Shown: positions 1 through 6,589 of the stretch, piece after piece
How positions within the stretch are numbered: position 1 is the stretch's first letter
Layout: each line of letters starts with the position of its first letter
Source: Allomyces macrogynus ATCC 38327
Taxonomy: Eukaryota > Blastocladiomycota > Blastocladiomycetes > Blastocladiales > Blastocladiaceae
DNA length: 14,736 nucleotides
NCBI GenBank assembly: GCA_000151295.1
Contig: GG745338.1
Span: 896,665-911,400 of the forward strand
Direction of reading: 5' to 3'
Position numbers and translations under genes: made by a program
Notes under the pieces: model-generated
The model's database searches: none
What the model was told of the DNA's origin: nothing
The model's input: only the letters and a program-made list of their open reading frames with translations

Positions 1-286
1 GAAGGTGTTTGTCACGCACGACGTCAAGTTTGCCAAGTGGCTCTGTGTTGCAGAGTCGCGTGTTGTTGCTGGTGCTCCTCGCACGTTGCTGTTGGCCAAG
101 GTCAAGGTTGGGTCGCCTGTGCAAGTTGATTTGGGGTTGCTGGACGTGCCGGTGACTGTGGTCAATGGTGTTGGTGGCAATGAAGTTGTTGAAGAGGAGA
201 TTGGGTGTGGCTCGCAGCATGATCAAGTTCAAGTGCCTATGGTGGTTCCGGATCAACTTCCTGCGGTCAACCTGATTCCAAGCTCC
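1..286 (+). pseudogene. Ty1/copia pol fragment (integrase C-terminal end and linker to reverse transcriptase)
   Basis: This segment matches the plus-strand copia copy at about 9345-9631 along its whole length. About 16 of 90 residues differ. The translation opens with a form of the KVFVTRDVKF motif, which in copia polyproteins follows the integrase core. The linker after it is rich in Val and Asp, with acidic stretches. The fragment enters from the left window edge and stops at 286/287, where the sequence changes to the opposite strand of a copia 5' half. The open frame that runs on to 430 therefore crosses the junction into antisense sequence, and only the first part is meaningful. It has no catalytic residues and is a remnant. 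Identity as copia is firm. Whether it once belonged to the element at 287-2467 is unknown. Confidence 0.85.
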
Positions 287-2150
287 TACCCCAAATGTCG
301 AGCACCCGCACGTCCTTGGTTGGTCCCTTCTCGCACACGCCTGGGACGATCCACGTATCCCCATGCCGCACGCCCTTGGCGAGCAGATCTCCTGTCTCGC
401 AATGCACGAACTGGACGTCTCGATCCCTGAAGATGACTTGCACAGCAGTCCGATCGTACAGCTCAGAGACTGAGACAAGCGTCTTGAAGCCGGGTATGTA
501 CCAGACAGGGTCGAGGTGAACAATGTTGCCCGAAGGCGTGCGGATGCACATCGTGCCCTTACCAATCGGATGGCACACGCGGTGGTCACCCAGTGAGACG
601 AGGAACCCTTTGCCAGGCCGCATGTCGTTGAGCGTAGCAAACAGCGACTTGTCGCTGCAATAGTGCGTGCCAGCGGCTGAGTCGACTTTCGGGCTCTGTG
701 CAAGACGTGCGCGCGCTGACAAAGGCATCAGCGTGCGTGCACGATGATGGTGAGGATCTGGTCCTTCATAATTCGATGCATCGACATGAATGATGGGCGG
801 GTACGTGCTGGGCGGCGTTGCCATGCCCTGATGGCTTTGACGTTCAAGTCTCACGATTTCGGGGCAGAGGGCGACAATCGGGTAGTGCGCAAATCCGTCA
901 AATTCAGCAGCACCAAAAACAACACCAGCGGCGTCCGCACCATGGGCAGACGCCATCAAACGCTCATACTTGTCCACCGACAAATGCACCATTGCATGTT
1001 CGTCGCTGTCCTTGGCCACAACATTCACGCCCTTCTTTTTGCGCCAGTTCGCGGTTTCAGCGCCGTTCTTGTGCTGGTGGTCCCGGTTCGGGCAGAAGCG
1101 CACATAATGACCAATCTTGCCACAGTTGTGACAGGCGTTCATGTCCTTGCGCTTCGTCACAACAAGCGCCTGCGTCTCAGTCCCAGAGCTGCGTTCTAGC
1201 TGGTCGGCAGCCCCCTCAAGAATCGTCTGTAATTCGACAATCGCCATTTCCTCATAGTGCTCGCCCAAGGAGAGCACCATTGGCGAATACTCGGGCGGCA
1301 GCGAGGAGAGCAGTGCGAGGACCAAGAACGAGTCGGCAAAGTCGGTGCGCAGATGCGAGGACGACTTGGCACGTTCATGGCGCCGAATCACGTCAAAACG
1401 GTGTTGCAAATCGGCAATGTGCTCGCGAACCACCGCAGCACCAGAGCCTGACATGGGCTTCGTGAACAGCCCCTTGACATTGGCGAGATGAGCTTGCACG
1501 GAACACTTGTCAAAACGAGCACGCAGCAGCGCCCATGCATCGGCGACACAGGTGGCGTCCGAGAAGACCGGCAGGAGTTCGGACGCAACGGCAGACAGCA
1601 AAACGACCTTGATGATGCTCCGGATGCACGACTTGGCCTTGTAGCTGTTGTGGGCCATGCACTTCTTGCGTTCAGCGCCTGCAGGACCGTTCCAATAGAT
1701 CGCGTCGGCAACAAACTTGACGTCCGAGTCGAGCTCAATGAGTTTCTTGAATTGCGCGTCCATCATTTCCTCTTGCTGTTGCAGTGACACGACCTCGAAA
1801 TCGGCGTCAACCAAAATCTTGAAGGACTTGAGTTCGAGCAGGTCTTTGAGCTGGTCGGCGGTCAAAAAACCGAGAAAACGGTCGGCAAACGTCGGCCAGT
1901 TCGAGCCATCGGCCTTGAGCATCTCCATTGTTGCTGGTTGGCCGGAGATCGGCGTCTTGACCGAGACAGACGAGGTCATGGTGACGGTCATGGTGCAGGT
2001 CGAAAGTTGGCAAAAATCGTCGAAATCGAGTCGAAAAAATCGGCGTCGCGCTGTCTCGAGCAGATGCAGCACGTTTCGGGTGGTGGTGGTTCGAGTTTCG
2101 GTTGTCGTCGTCGTCATCGTGGTGACGGATGGGTCCAGCGTGGCCCCCAC
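267..2150 (-). CDS. gag: Copia Gag-protease, copy 1 (truncated polyprotein)
   Basis: This is an open frame of 627 codons. Gag forms the retrotransposon particle and the protease would mature the polyprotein. The N-terminal half carries a UBN2-type copia Gag domain ending in the LLSSLPPEYSPMV segment. A CCHC zinc knuckle with C-X2-C-X4-H-X4-C spacing follows at about residues 340-353. The protease signature near residue 490 reads DSAAGTHYC, where copia usually has DSGA. The first ATG (2150) lies in low-complexity Thr-rich sequence that looks like leader. A later in-frame ATG at 1991 in a CACCATGAC context is a more likely start. The last residues, after the DIWG motif, come from the inverted scrap across the 287 junction and are not part of the family protein. 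The frame is intact, unlike the pol part of the complete copy. Confidence 0.85.
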   Translation of the reverse strand: MGATLDPSVTTMTTTTTETRTTTTRNVLHLLETARRRFFRLDFDDFCQLSTCTMTVTMTSSVSVKTPISGQPATMEMLKADGSNWPTFADRFLGFLTADQLKDLLELKSFKILVDADFEVVSLQQQEEMMDAQFKKLIELDSDVKFVADAIYWNGPAGAERKKCMAHNSYKAKSCIRSIIKVVLLSAVASELLPVFSDATCVADAWALLRARFDKCSVQAHLANVKGLFTKPMSGSGAAVVREHIADLQHRFDVIRRHERAKSSSHLRTDFADSFLVLALLSSLPPEYSPMVLSLGEHYEEMAIVELQTILEGAADQLERSSGTETQALVVTKRKDMNACHNCGKIGHYVRFCPNRDHQHKNGAETANWRKKKGVNVVAKDSDEHAMVHLSVDKYERLMASAHGADAAGVVFGAAEFDGFAHYPIVALCPEIVRLERQSHQGMATPPSTYPPIIHVDASNYEGPDPHHHRARTLMPLSARARLAQSPKVDSAAGTHYCSDKSLFATLNDMRPGKGFLVSLGDHRVCHPIGKGTMCIRTPSGNIVHLDPVWYIPGFKTLVSVSELYDRTAVQVIFRDRDVQFVHCETGDLLAKGVRHGDTWIVPGVCEKGPTKDVRVLDIWGRSLESG

Positions 2151-2261
2151 TCGGTCGGTCGGTCAAATCGGTCCGTTTCTCGCAGAAATCGGCGAGCACA
2201 GCAGCAGCGGGTCCACGACGAGGATATCAGCAGCGTTCGTTCGGTCCGTGAGCACTTGGGA

Positions 2262-2281
2262 TGCGCTCAGGGCTCATAACC
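2262..2281 (-). other. Copia primer-binding site (initiator tRNA-Met half type)
   Basis: Directly inside the LTR, the minus strand reads GGTTATGAGCCCTGAGCGCA. Its reverse complement contains GGGCTCATAACC, the anticodon arm (anticodon CAU) of fungal initiator tRNA-Met. Priming from the internal anticodon-stem half of this tRNA is known for Drosophila copia and yeast Ty5. The same site sits in the same place in the copy at 6459. Confidence 0.75.
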
Positions 2282-2467
2282 TTTCGCAAGGTTGAGCAGG
2301 AGAAGGAATGCATTTGGTGTGTGCACTCTGCACTTCAGTGGTGGTGGCAACCTAACCTAGGTTGCCACCATCATTTACACAAGAATCCAACTCGAACAGC
2401 TCCAACAAGGAAACAATGAGGGAAGACAAAAAACAAGAAACACAAATGCGAGACGAACACTTCAACA
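2282..2467 (-). repeat. Copia 5' LTR, copy 1
   Basis: This LTR of 186 bp reads TGTTGAAGTG...CTTGCGAAA on the minus strand. It matches the LTRs at 6273-6458 and 11781-11967 with a handful of substitutions and small indels. It contains the family's hairpin, two 10-base arms GGTGGCAACC / GGTTGCCACC around a short loop. The outer end begins TGTTG as expected. The inner end, set by where the LTRs stop matching and the primer site begins, is AAA and not the usual CA. Confidence 0.85.
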
Positions 2468-2527
2468 CATTTCTCCACCCATCCGCATCCATGTATCCAT
2501 TCATTTGGCTAACCTGCTCCGCTCCCA

Positions 2528-2730
2528 CATATTGGCGACATCAACACCAATGGGCGCAACGTCGAGCTGACCTACATGCGAATGGTCTTGCAAAAGTCGG
2601 TGCTCTTCCAGATGGTATGTGTGGGATGATTGTGCGCAATTGGGTGTCGTTGGCTCATTCACACAGTTTCCAATCTCCTTGCACCATCTAGGTTGTGACG
2701 ATCCTAAACTGGGCTGACGACAAGCTGTGA
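2528..2730 (+). CDS. 3' end of a spliced gene of unknown function (partial)
   Basis: Two exon pieces are visible. The first (2528-2614) has protein-like composition, including the stretch NGRNVELTYMRMVLQKSVLF, and ends on a complete codon. A 77-nt intron follows (2615-2691), starting GTATGT and ending CTAG, with fungal-like size and boundaries. The second exon (2692-2728) continues in frame as VVTILNWADDKL and stops at TGA 2728-2730. Upstream the same frame has a TAA at 2510-2512, so the exon must begin after that point or the 5' part has been lost; the copia LTR lies only about 60 bases upstream. I do not recognise the protein. The intron fit and codon flow are good, but the piece is short and could be a leftover gene end. 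Confidence 0.4.
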
Positions 2731-3213
2731 TTTTGTCAATCGATGCCTATGTCATGGGCTGCATGGCGCAAGCATTCGGCACTGGTGCAGCAACTGGCGG
2801 CGGCGTCAGGACAATGCCCACTGGCACTGCAGTGGCGACGGGCTTTGCCCGCACGAGCATGGGCCACAACACGGCTGAGATTCATGTTCCACATGGCCGC
2901 ACACTCACACATCGACGAGTTCCCATTGAGCGACAGCATGGCCATGTACACGTCGTGGTTTATGGCAGGACCCGACTTGCTGAGCGAGCACAGGACCTGG
3001 TTGAGCTCCATTTGGACCCGAACATCGGCGAGCAAGGAGAGTAATGATGCCTTGTAATCGTCAGATAGACTTTCAATCACGCGCGCGTACAAGTCAAAAC
3101 GGAGCGCCAAGGTACGCGCTGACCGGCACCCATTCAACCGCGTCATCCCCAACGCCATCAAGTCATCAATGGTCATAATCGTGCCACCAGCGAGATGGAG
3201 TTCATGGTGAACA

Positions 3214-3278
3214 TGTTGGAATGGTGAATCCAGCACTTCTGTCCTTGATCAGGTTTTGGTGCAGTGGTTAACTCAACA
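3214..3278 (+). repeat. TRIM copy A, 5' LTR (65 bp)
   Basis: It begins TGTTGGAATGG and ends TTAACTCAACA, with TGTTG/CAACA terminal inverted repeats. It differs from the 3' LTR by T for G in the CACTTCTG segment. Its last third holds the A-box-like TGGTGCAGTGG. Confidence 0.9.
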
Positions 3279-3319
3279 GGTTATGAGCCCTGTGAGCGCA
3301 GAGGTCCTGGGATTGAACC
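3257..3319 (+). promoter_or_regulatory. tRNA-like internal RNA polymerase III promoter (A box and B box) in TRIM copy A
   Basis: An A-box match, TGGTGCAGTGG, lies at 3257-3267 inside the 5' LTR. A B-box match, GATTGAACC, lies at 3311-3319 in the interior (GATCGAACC in copy B, an exact GWTCRANNC). The B box sits in a CTGGG...CCCAG stem with a seven-base loop, exactly like a T arm. Spacing is tRNA-like. Whether polymerase III uses it is not shown; a TTTT run just at the A box could weaken it. Confidence 0.45.
3279..3299 (+). other. TRIM copy A primer-binding site
   Basis: GGTTATGAGCCCTGTGAGCGC abuts the LTR directly. It carries the same GGTTATGAGCCCTG core as the copia elements in this window, with a two-base insertion before GAGCGC. 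The core is complementary to the anticodon arm of initiator tRNA-Met. Confidence 0.75.
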
Positions 3320-3424
3320 CCAGTTGTGACGATTGACATTTGGAGCCCAAAAGAGGGGGAAAAAGGAATCCTCGCCCCTCCAGCTGACCCCAGGTAACTG
3401 AAGTTGCAGCAGATACTGGCTTCA

Positions 3425-3431
3425 GGGGGAG
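3425..3431 (+). other. TRIM copy A polypurine tract
   Basis: GGGGGAG lies immediately before the 3' LTR. It is identical to the polypurine tract of the complete copia element at 11774-11780, and in both cases it is followed by TGTTG. Confidence 0.75.
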
Positions 3432-3496
3432 TGTTGGAATGGTGAATCCAGCACTGCTGTCCTTGATCAGGTTTTGGTGCAGTGGTTAACTCAACA
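3432..3496 (+). repeat. TRIM copy A, 3' LTR (65 bp)
   Basis: It is identical to the 5' LTR except for one base. It introduces the stop codon that ends the minus-strand gag-like frame at about 3486. The right target duplication GAACA follows at 3497-3501. Confidence 0.9.
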
Positions 3497-4367
3497 GAAC
3501 ACGCGCCGCAAACTCAGCGTACGTGCCAACTTTCCATTCAGGAATGCTGACAAGGAGTGGCCACATCGATTTTTCGACCAAGTAGACCAATGCGGCCTTT
3601 TTCGACTGGTCCATGACTGATGTGTCACTTGCTGCTGCGATTTCCATGAGCAGCGATACGGCCTGCAGGTGATCGTCCACATTCATTGGCGGGTGCCAAA
3701 ACTCGGCTGCCAGGTGCTTGTGGGCCCCAATTGACTTGACGAATGCGCCCGTCTTAGGCATGTCTGACTTGGTACCAGACAACGACATCATGGACGTGGT
3801 CATTTTCGTGCGGCCCGCCAAATTGTTGATCGCTGTCGCCATCAGGAGCATGGGCGGGACCGTGTTGGCTGGCGTGATTGAGGCCATTGGTGGGATCAAG
3901 CCAGCCGCCGTTGTTGTGCCCATAGGTGGCATCATGCCAGTTGTTGCCGTGACAACCATGGGCGGGTTCATGTTGTCCGTCTCAACAGGCGTCATGGTAC
4001 TGGTGGTGGCCGCATCTGTGGCACCACTTGTCATGATTGCGTTGGTGGAAAGAGCCCCCGATGTGCTGGCTGATGCGCCGGCCATGGCAACGAGCACATG
4101 GCAGTCGTAGTAGGAGTCGGTGAGCTGCATCTGGTGGTCGAGGTGCGCCTGGTGGTCGAGGTACTGCGTCTGGTGGATGTTGAAACCAGGGTCCGAGATG
4201 GTCGTGGCGTATGCATTGGATGGAAATGTCGATGCGAGGTGCGCGAGTCTGTCGCCATTGGGGAGCAACATGGTGATAGTTGCGCCGCTGCGTTTGAGGG
4301 TCACGTGTGTGAGAATGATGAGAAAGAGTGCGAGAGATGGTTGGAGCGACTTGCATGTTGTGTTCAC

Positions 4368-5914
4368 GCACGTGGTTTGGACATGCAGTGCACTCTACTC
4401 CTTCCTGCCAATACAAATCACTGATGGTGTCTAATCCTACCGCTTTATGCCAAACAACCTACCCGGATTCTCCACCAAATGTGGGGGATGGCAACGGAGT
4501 CCCAGGTAGGTGGAGTGGACAATATAGCAGAGAAGAGACCCTGTGATAGAGACAGGTGTTGCAAGGCCTGTGTCGCCGTGGGGCTAATGGTCACAATACG
4601 GCCTGTTGGCGGTGTGGGAACGATCCTTTTGGAACGCCAAGACGACAACGCGCCACCCACCAATGCTGTCGTGCAGTTCTTCCAAGGAAGGGCCACCACA
4701 CGATTCGTCTCGCACACTTTGCGCACAGACCTGCACGTCGTGGTCGTGGAGATGTCGACCCAGCTGAGGGAAAAGAAACGGGGCCCAGAATCGTTCGTAC
4801 CTGTCGCAAGTGAGCAGGCCGTTCTTGCGTACAAAACCCAGGTCAGACGGCACACATTGCGTCCTCGTAACCCGGATCGGTTTGTACAGTCTTGATGGCA
4901 GCGGCTCTGAGCGACAGGCGCGAGAAATCGTCAGTGGGCGGTTCTTTCCTCAGTGGGCGAGCAGGGGCCTTTATTCGGTTTGGCAGGACACAAAGAACTC
5001 GCTCAATCCAGGCAACGGGTGGACGACAAAGAAGGTGGTATGGACCTGAGCGACAGGCGCGAGAAATTGTCAGTTCAGTGGCCGGTTCTTTCCTCAGTGG
5101 GCGAGCAGGGGCAACAAGTGCATGCTGGCAGGCCCACTGACGTTTTGAACTCCCACGTTGCTCATGCTGTCGCCCAGCGACCAATGGAAGAATGGCAAAG
5201 AGAAACAGAGAAAATGGCTGCAGGGGCCTCAGAACACCCCGAAAAAATGCGGCAAAAGGCAATACAAGGAGGCGGCGTTTGCACGGTGTGTGATGACAAA
5301 GTCGCAGAGGGCGTGCGCATGGTTGGTGTTGCAGTTGCCCTGGCAAATGGCACGATTGGGATAGTCGTCAGGGCGAGTTGTGTGCTTGCCAACGTGGCAG
5401 GATGGCCCGTTTCTCAGTTGACAGTGGTCAACAGCATGGGTTGTGTCAGGCTGTGCAGTGTGCATGTCGCGTCGGGTCATCGGGACGTCGTGGTCATCAA
5501 CAATTGGGTGGAGAATGATGCAGGGGGTCATCGGTATTCGCCACAGCGGTGGAGACGATCAGCTCGTAGTGGGAGCAGGGCGTGGGCGCTTCACGCCACC
5601 AGGGAGGGAATTGCGCGTGTCGACCCTGCCCGCGTGGGAAGAGAGAGGAGCCTTTCAGTGAAAAGGCGTCGATGATGGTCACAGTCGTTGTTGCAGTGTT
5701 TTCGAGTCGTCAGCAGTGTTGTAGCAGTCAGGATCGTGATCGTGAAAACAGATGTTTGGTGTCTGTCATGGTGCCAATGGGTGCCGGGCCGCAGCTGGCC
5801 GCGCGCGGTGGTGGAGAACATCAAGGGGCCCAAGAACAAAAGGGAAATGACAAGGGGAACGTTGGGAAGTGGTGTGGTGGTCCGCGATGTCAATTGATTT
5901 ACATGGGTGCAGTT
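4368..5914. other. Region without a secure gene
   Basis: Open frames here are short, overlap on both strands and show no domain I recognise. Three weak signals exist. On the plus strand, 4680-4860 has a stretch (GRATTRFV, then STQLREKKRG) that vaguely recalls a retroelement protease without its catalytic DTG. On the minus strand, 4590-4855 has a fairly protein-like, Cys-containing frame. Also on the minus strand, 5893-5229 holds a possible signal-peptide start (PLVISLLFLG) followed, in shifting frames, by a Cys/His-rich stretch. None is strong enough to call. The region also contains one long direct repeat, listed separately. It may be decayed genic or retroelement sequence. Confidence 0.5.
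4907..5112. repeat. Two-copy direct repeat of about 65 bp, period 139
   Basis: The copies at 4907-4968 and 5046-5112 both start CTGAGCGACAGGCGCGAGAAA and end GGGCGAGCAGGGGC. The second is 5 bp longer because TCAGT is doubled, and there are a few substitutions. The 77 bp between them do not repeat. No terminal inverted repeat or target duplication is evident, so it reads as a local partial duplication. Confidence 0.7.
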
Positions 5915-6072
5915 GGGTTTGAACCGTCAACATTTGATCACAGCACAACCGACAGGAGTGAGTCAGTGGCATCAGCCAGCGTTGGCGCGAGCTTGGTCGC
6001 GCGAGCCGTCACTGCCCAAGTCCAAATCCGGTTCCAGTCCCATTCGGGTGCCTTCAGCAGGGGGCCCTGCAA

Positions 6073-6272
6073 CAGCGCGCACCAGTCCAGGTGCCCTAGC
6101 GCTTTCTTGACTGTCTTGGGTTCCCAAACTGCACACTGGACGCTAACTTGAGCTGCCACAACACATGCAAGCACGACACCAGCCGACTCAGCAGACTTGC
6201 TGAGATCTGAGTCCAGGTGCGCACGTAGAAACAGTGTTGGCAAATCAAGATCAATGATTCTGGACAGGGGCG
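6073..6272 (-). pseudogene. Ty1/copia pol fragment (linker just before reverse transcriptase), inverted
   Basis: On the minus strand this matches the complete copia copy at about 10062-10261. It includes the DLPTLFLRAH segment and AVWEPKTVKKAL, the conserved lead-in to the copia reverse transcriptase domain. About 14 of 64 residues differ from the complete copy. The match starts exactly at 6272, the base next to the 5' LTR of the element on the right, and fades at 6073, after which the flank is unrelated. It is too short to encode activity. Confidence 0.8.
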
Positions 6273-6458
6273 TGTCGAAGTGTTTGTCTCGCATTTGTGT
6301 TTCTTGTTTTCTTTTTCCCTCATTGTTTCCTTGTTGGAGCTGTTCGAGTTGGATTCTTGTGTAAATGATGGTGGCAACCTAGGTTATGGTTGCCACCTCC
6401 GCTGAAGTGCAGAGTGCACACACCAAATGCATTCCCTCTCCCGCTCAACCTTGCGAAA
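6273..6458 (+). repeat. Copia 5' LTR, complete copy
   Basis: It starts TGTCGAAGTG, a C where the other LTRs have T. It ends CTTGCGAAA directly before the primer-binding site. It shares the GGTGGCAACC...GGTTGCCACC hairpin. It would hold the RNA polymerase II promoter; I see no convincing TATA box. Confidence 0.9.
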
Positions 6459-6478
6459 GGTTATGAGCCCTGAGCGCA
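6459..6478 (+). other. Copia primer-binding site, complete copy
   Basis: GGTTATGAGCCCTGAGCGCA follows the LTR with no gap. It is complementary to the anticodon arm and adjoining D-side bases of a fungal-type initiator tRNA-Met. The leader from here to the gag start has no other feature I can name. Confidence 0.75.
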
Positions 6479-6589
6479 TCCCAAGCGCTCACGGACCAAA
6501 CGAACACTGCTGATATCCTTGTCGTGGACCCGCTGCTGCTGTGCTCGCCGATTTCTGCGAGAAACGGACCGATTTGACCGACCGACCGA

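Larger units (their letters stand above)
287..2467 (-). mobile_element. Truncated Ty1/copia retrotransposon, 5' half (LTR, leader, gag, protease)
   Basis: Read on the minus strand, this runs LTR (2467-2282), primer-binding site (2281-2262), leader, then gag and protease. It ends at 287, corresponding to position 8453 of the complete copy; the two coordinates sum to 8740 throughout the coding part, so there are no indels there. Integrase, reverse transcriptase, RNase H and the 3' LTR are missing. The outer side of the LTR meets unrelated sequence at 2468. The inner side meets an inverted copia pol scrap. With the element at 6273-8453 it forms a large inverted repeat. It cannot be autonomous. 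No target duplication can be tested because the other end is lost. Confidence 0.9.
3214..3496 (+). mobile_element. TRIM/SMART-type miniature LTR retrotransposon, copy A
   Basis: The element is 283 bp long, flanked by a perfect 5-bp target duplication GAACA (3209-3213 and 3497-3501). It has 65-bp direct LTRs (3214-3278 and 3432-3496) that start TGTTG, end CAACA and differ at one base. The 153-bp interior starts at once with a primer-binding site and ends with the polypurine tract GGGGGAG. No open frame of note is present, so it must rely on enzymes from another element. It sits in the gag-like gene on the opposite strand. The size is in the range of plant SMART elements and the LTRs are very short for any LTR retrotransposon. 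A tRNA-derived SINE was considered because of the A and B boxes, but exact LTRs with a target duplication at their outer ends argue for a TRIM. Confidence 0.9.
2736..4367 (-). pseudogene. Gag-like gene of a Ty3/gypsy-type element, interrupted by a TRIM insertion
   Basis: Two minus-strand open frames, 4367-3497 and 3208-2736, are separated only by the small LTR element at 3214-3496 plus its 5-bp target duplication. That insert totals 288 bp, a multiple of three, and both sides share one frame, giving an ancestral frame of about 447 codons. The N-terminal part has a hydrophobic stretch, then a Ser/Thr/Met-rich region with four spaced PPM motifs. Next comes a helical, W-containing region ending SIPEWKVGTYAEFAARV. 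After the insertion point, TIMTIDDLMALG follows. The order of a Trp-rich core, GTYxEF and xxIDDL recalls Gag proteins of basidiomycete gypsy elements; this is family resemblance from memory, not a search. No zinc knuckle, protease or pol follows. As it stands the frame meets a stop inside the inserted LTR (about 3486). Confidence 0.45.

Noticed and set aside
744..1465. Long plus-strand frames of 151 and 215 codons, mirrored exactly at 7275-7996
   Set aside because: They are antisense to the copia gag frame. They are kept identical only because both gag copies are nearly identical, and they show no protein-like composition.
2505..2530. AT-AC or U2 acceptor just before the orphan exon (GGCTAAC, then CCCAC)
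   Set aside because: There is no AG acceptor in place and no matching donor upstream before the copia LTR, so an intron there cannot be supported.
3214..3496. Reading the small element as an intron of the minus-strand gag-like gene
   Set aside because: Its ends on the minus strand are TG...CA, not GT...AG. It has exact LTRs and a target duplication, and a second copy sits in an unrelated place.
4680..4860. Retroelement protease-like stretch on the plus strand (GRATTRFV...STQLREKKRG)
   Set aside because: The catalytic D-T-G is not present and no other pol domain lies nearby. The resemblance could be chance.
5229..5893. Possible secreted Cys/His-rich protein on the minus strand, with a hydrophobic start near 5860-5800
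   Set aside because: The protein-like stretches lie in three different frames and I could not place splice sites that join them. The signal-peptide-like piece alone is too weak.
5915..5990. Minus-strand B-box match (GGTTCAAACCC) suggesting a tRNA gene
   Set aside because: The T-arm stem does not pair, the acceptor has no complementary 5' strand and the A-box candidate is poor.
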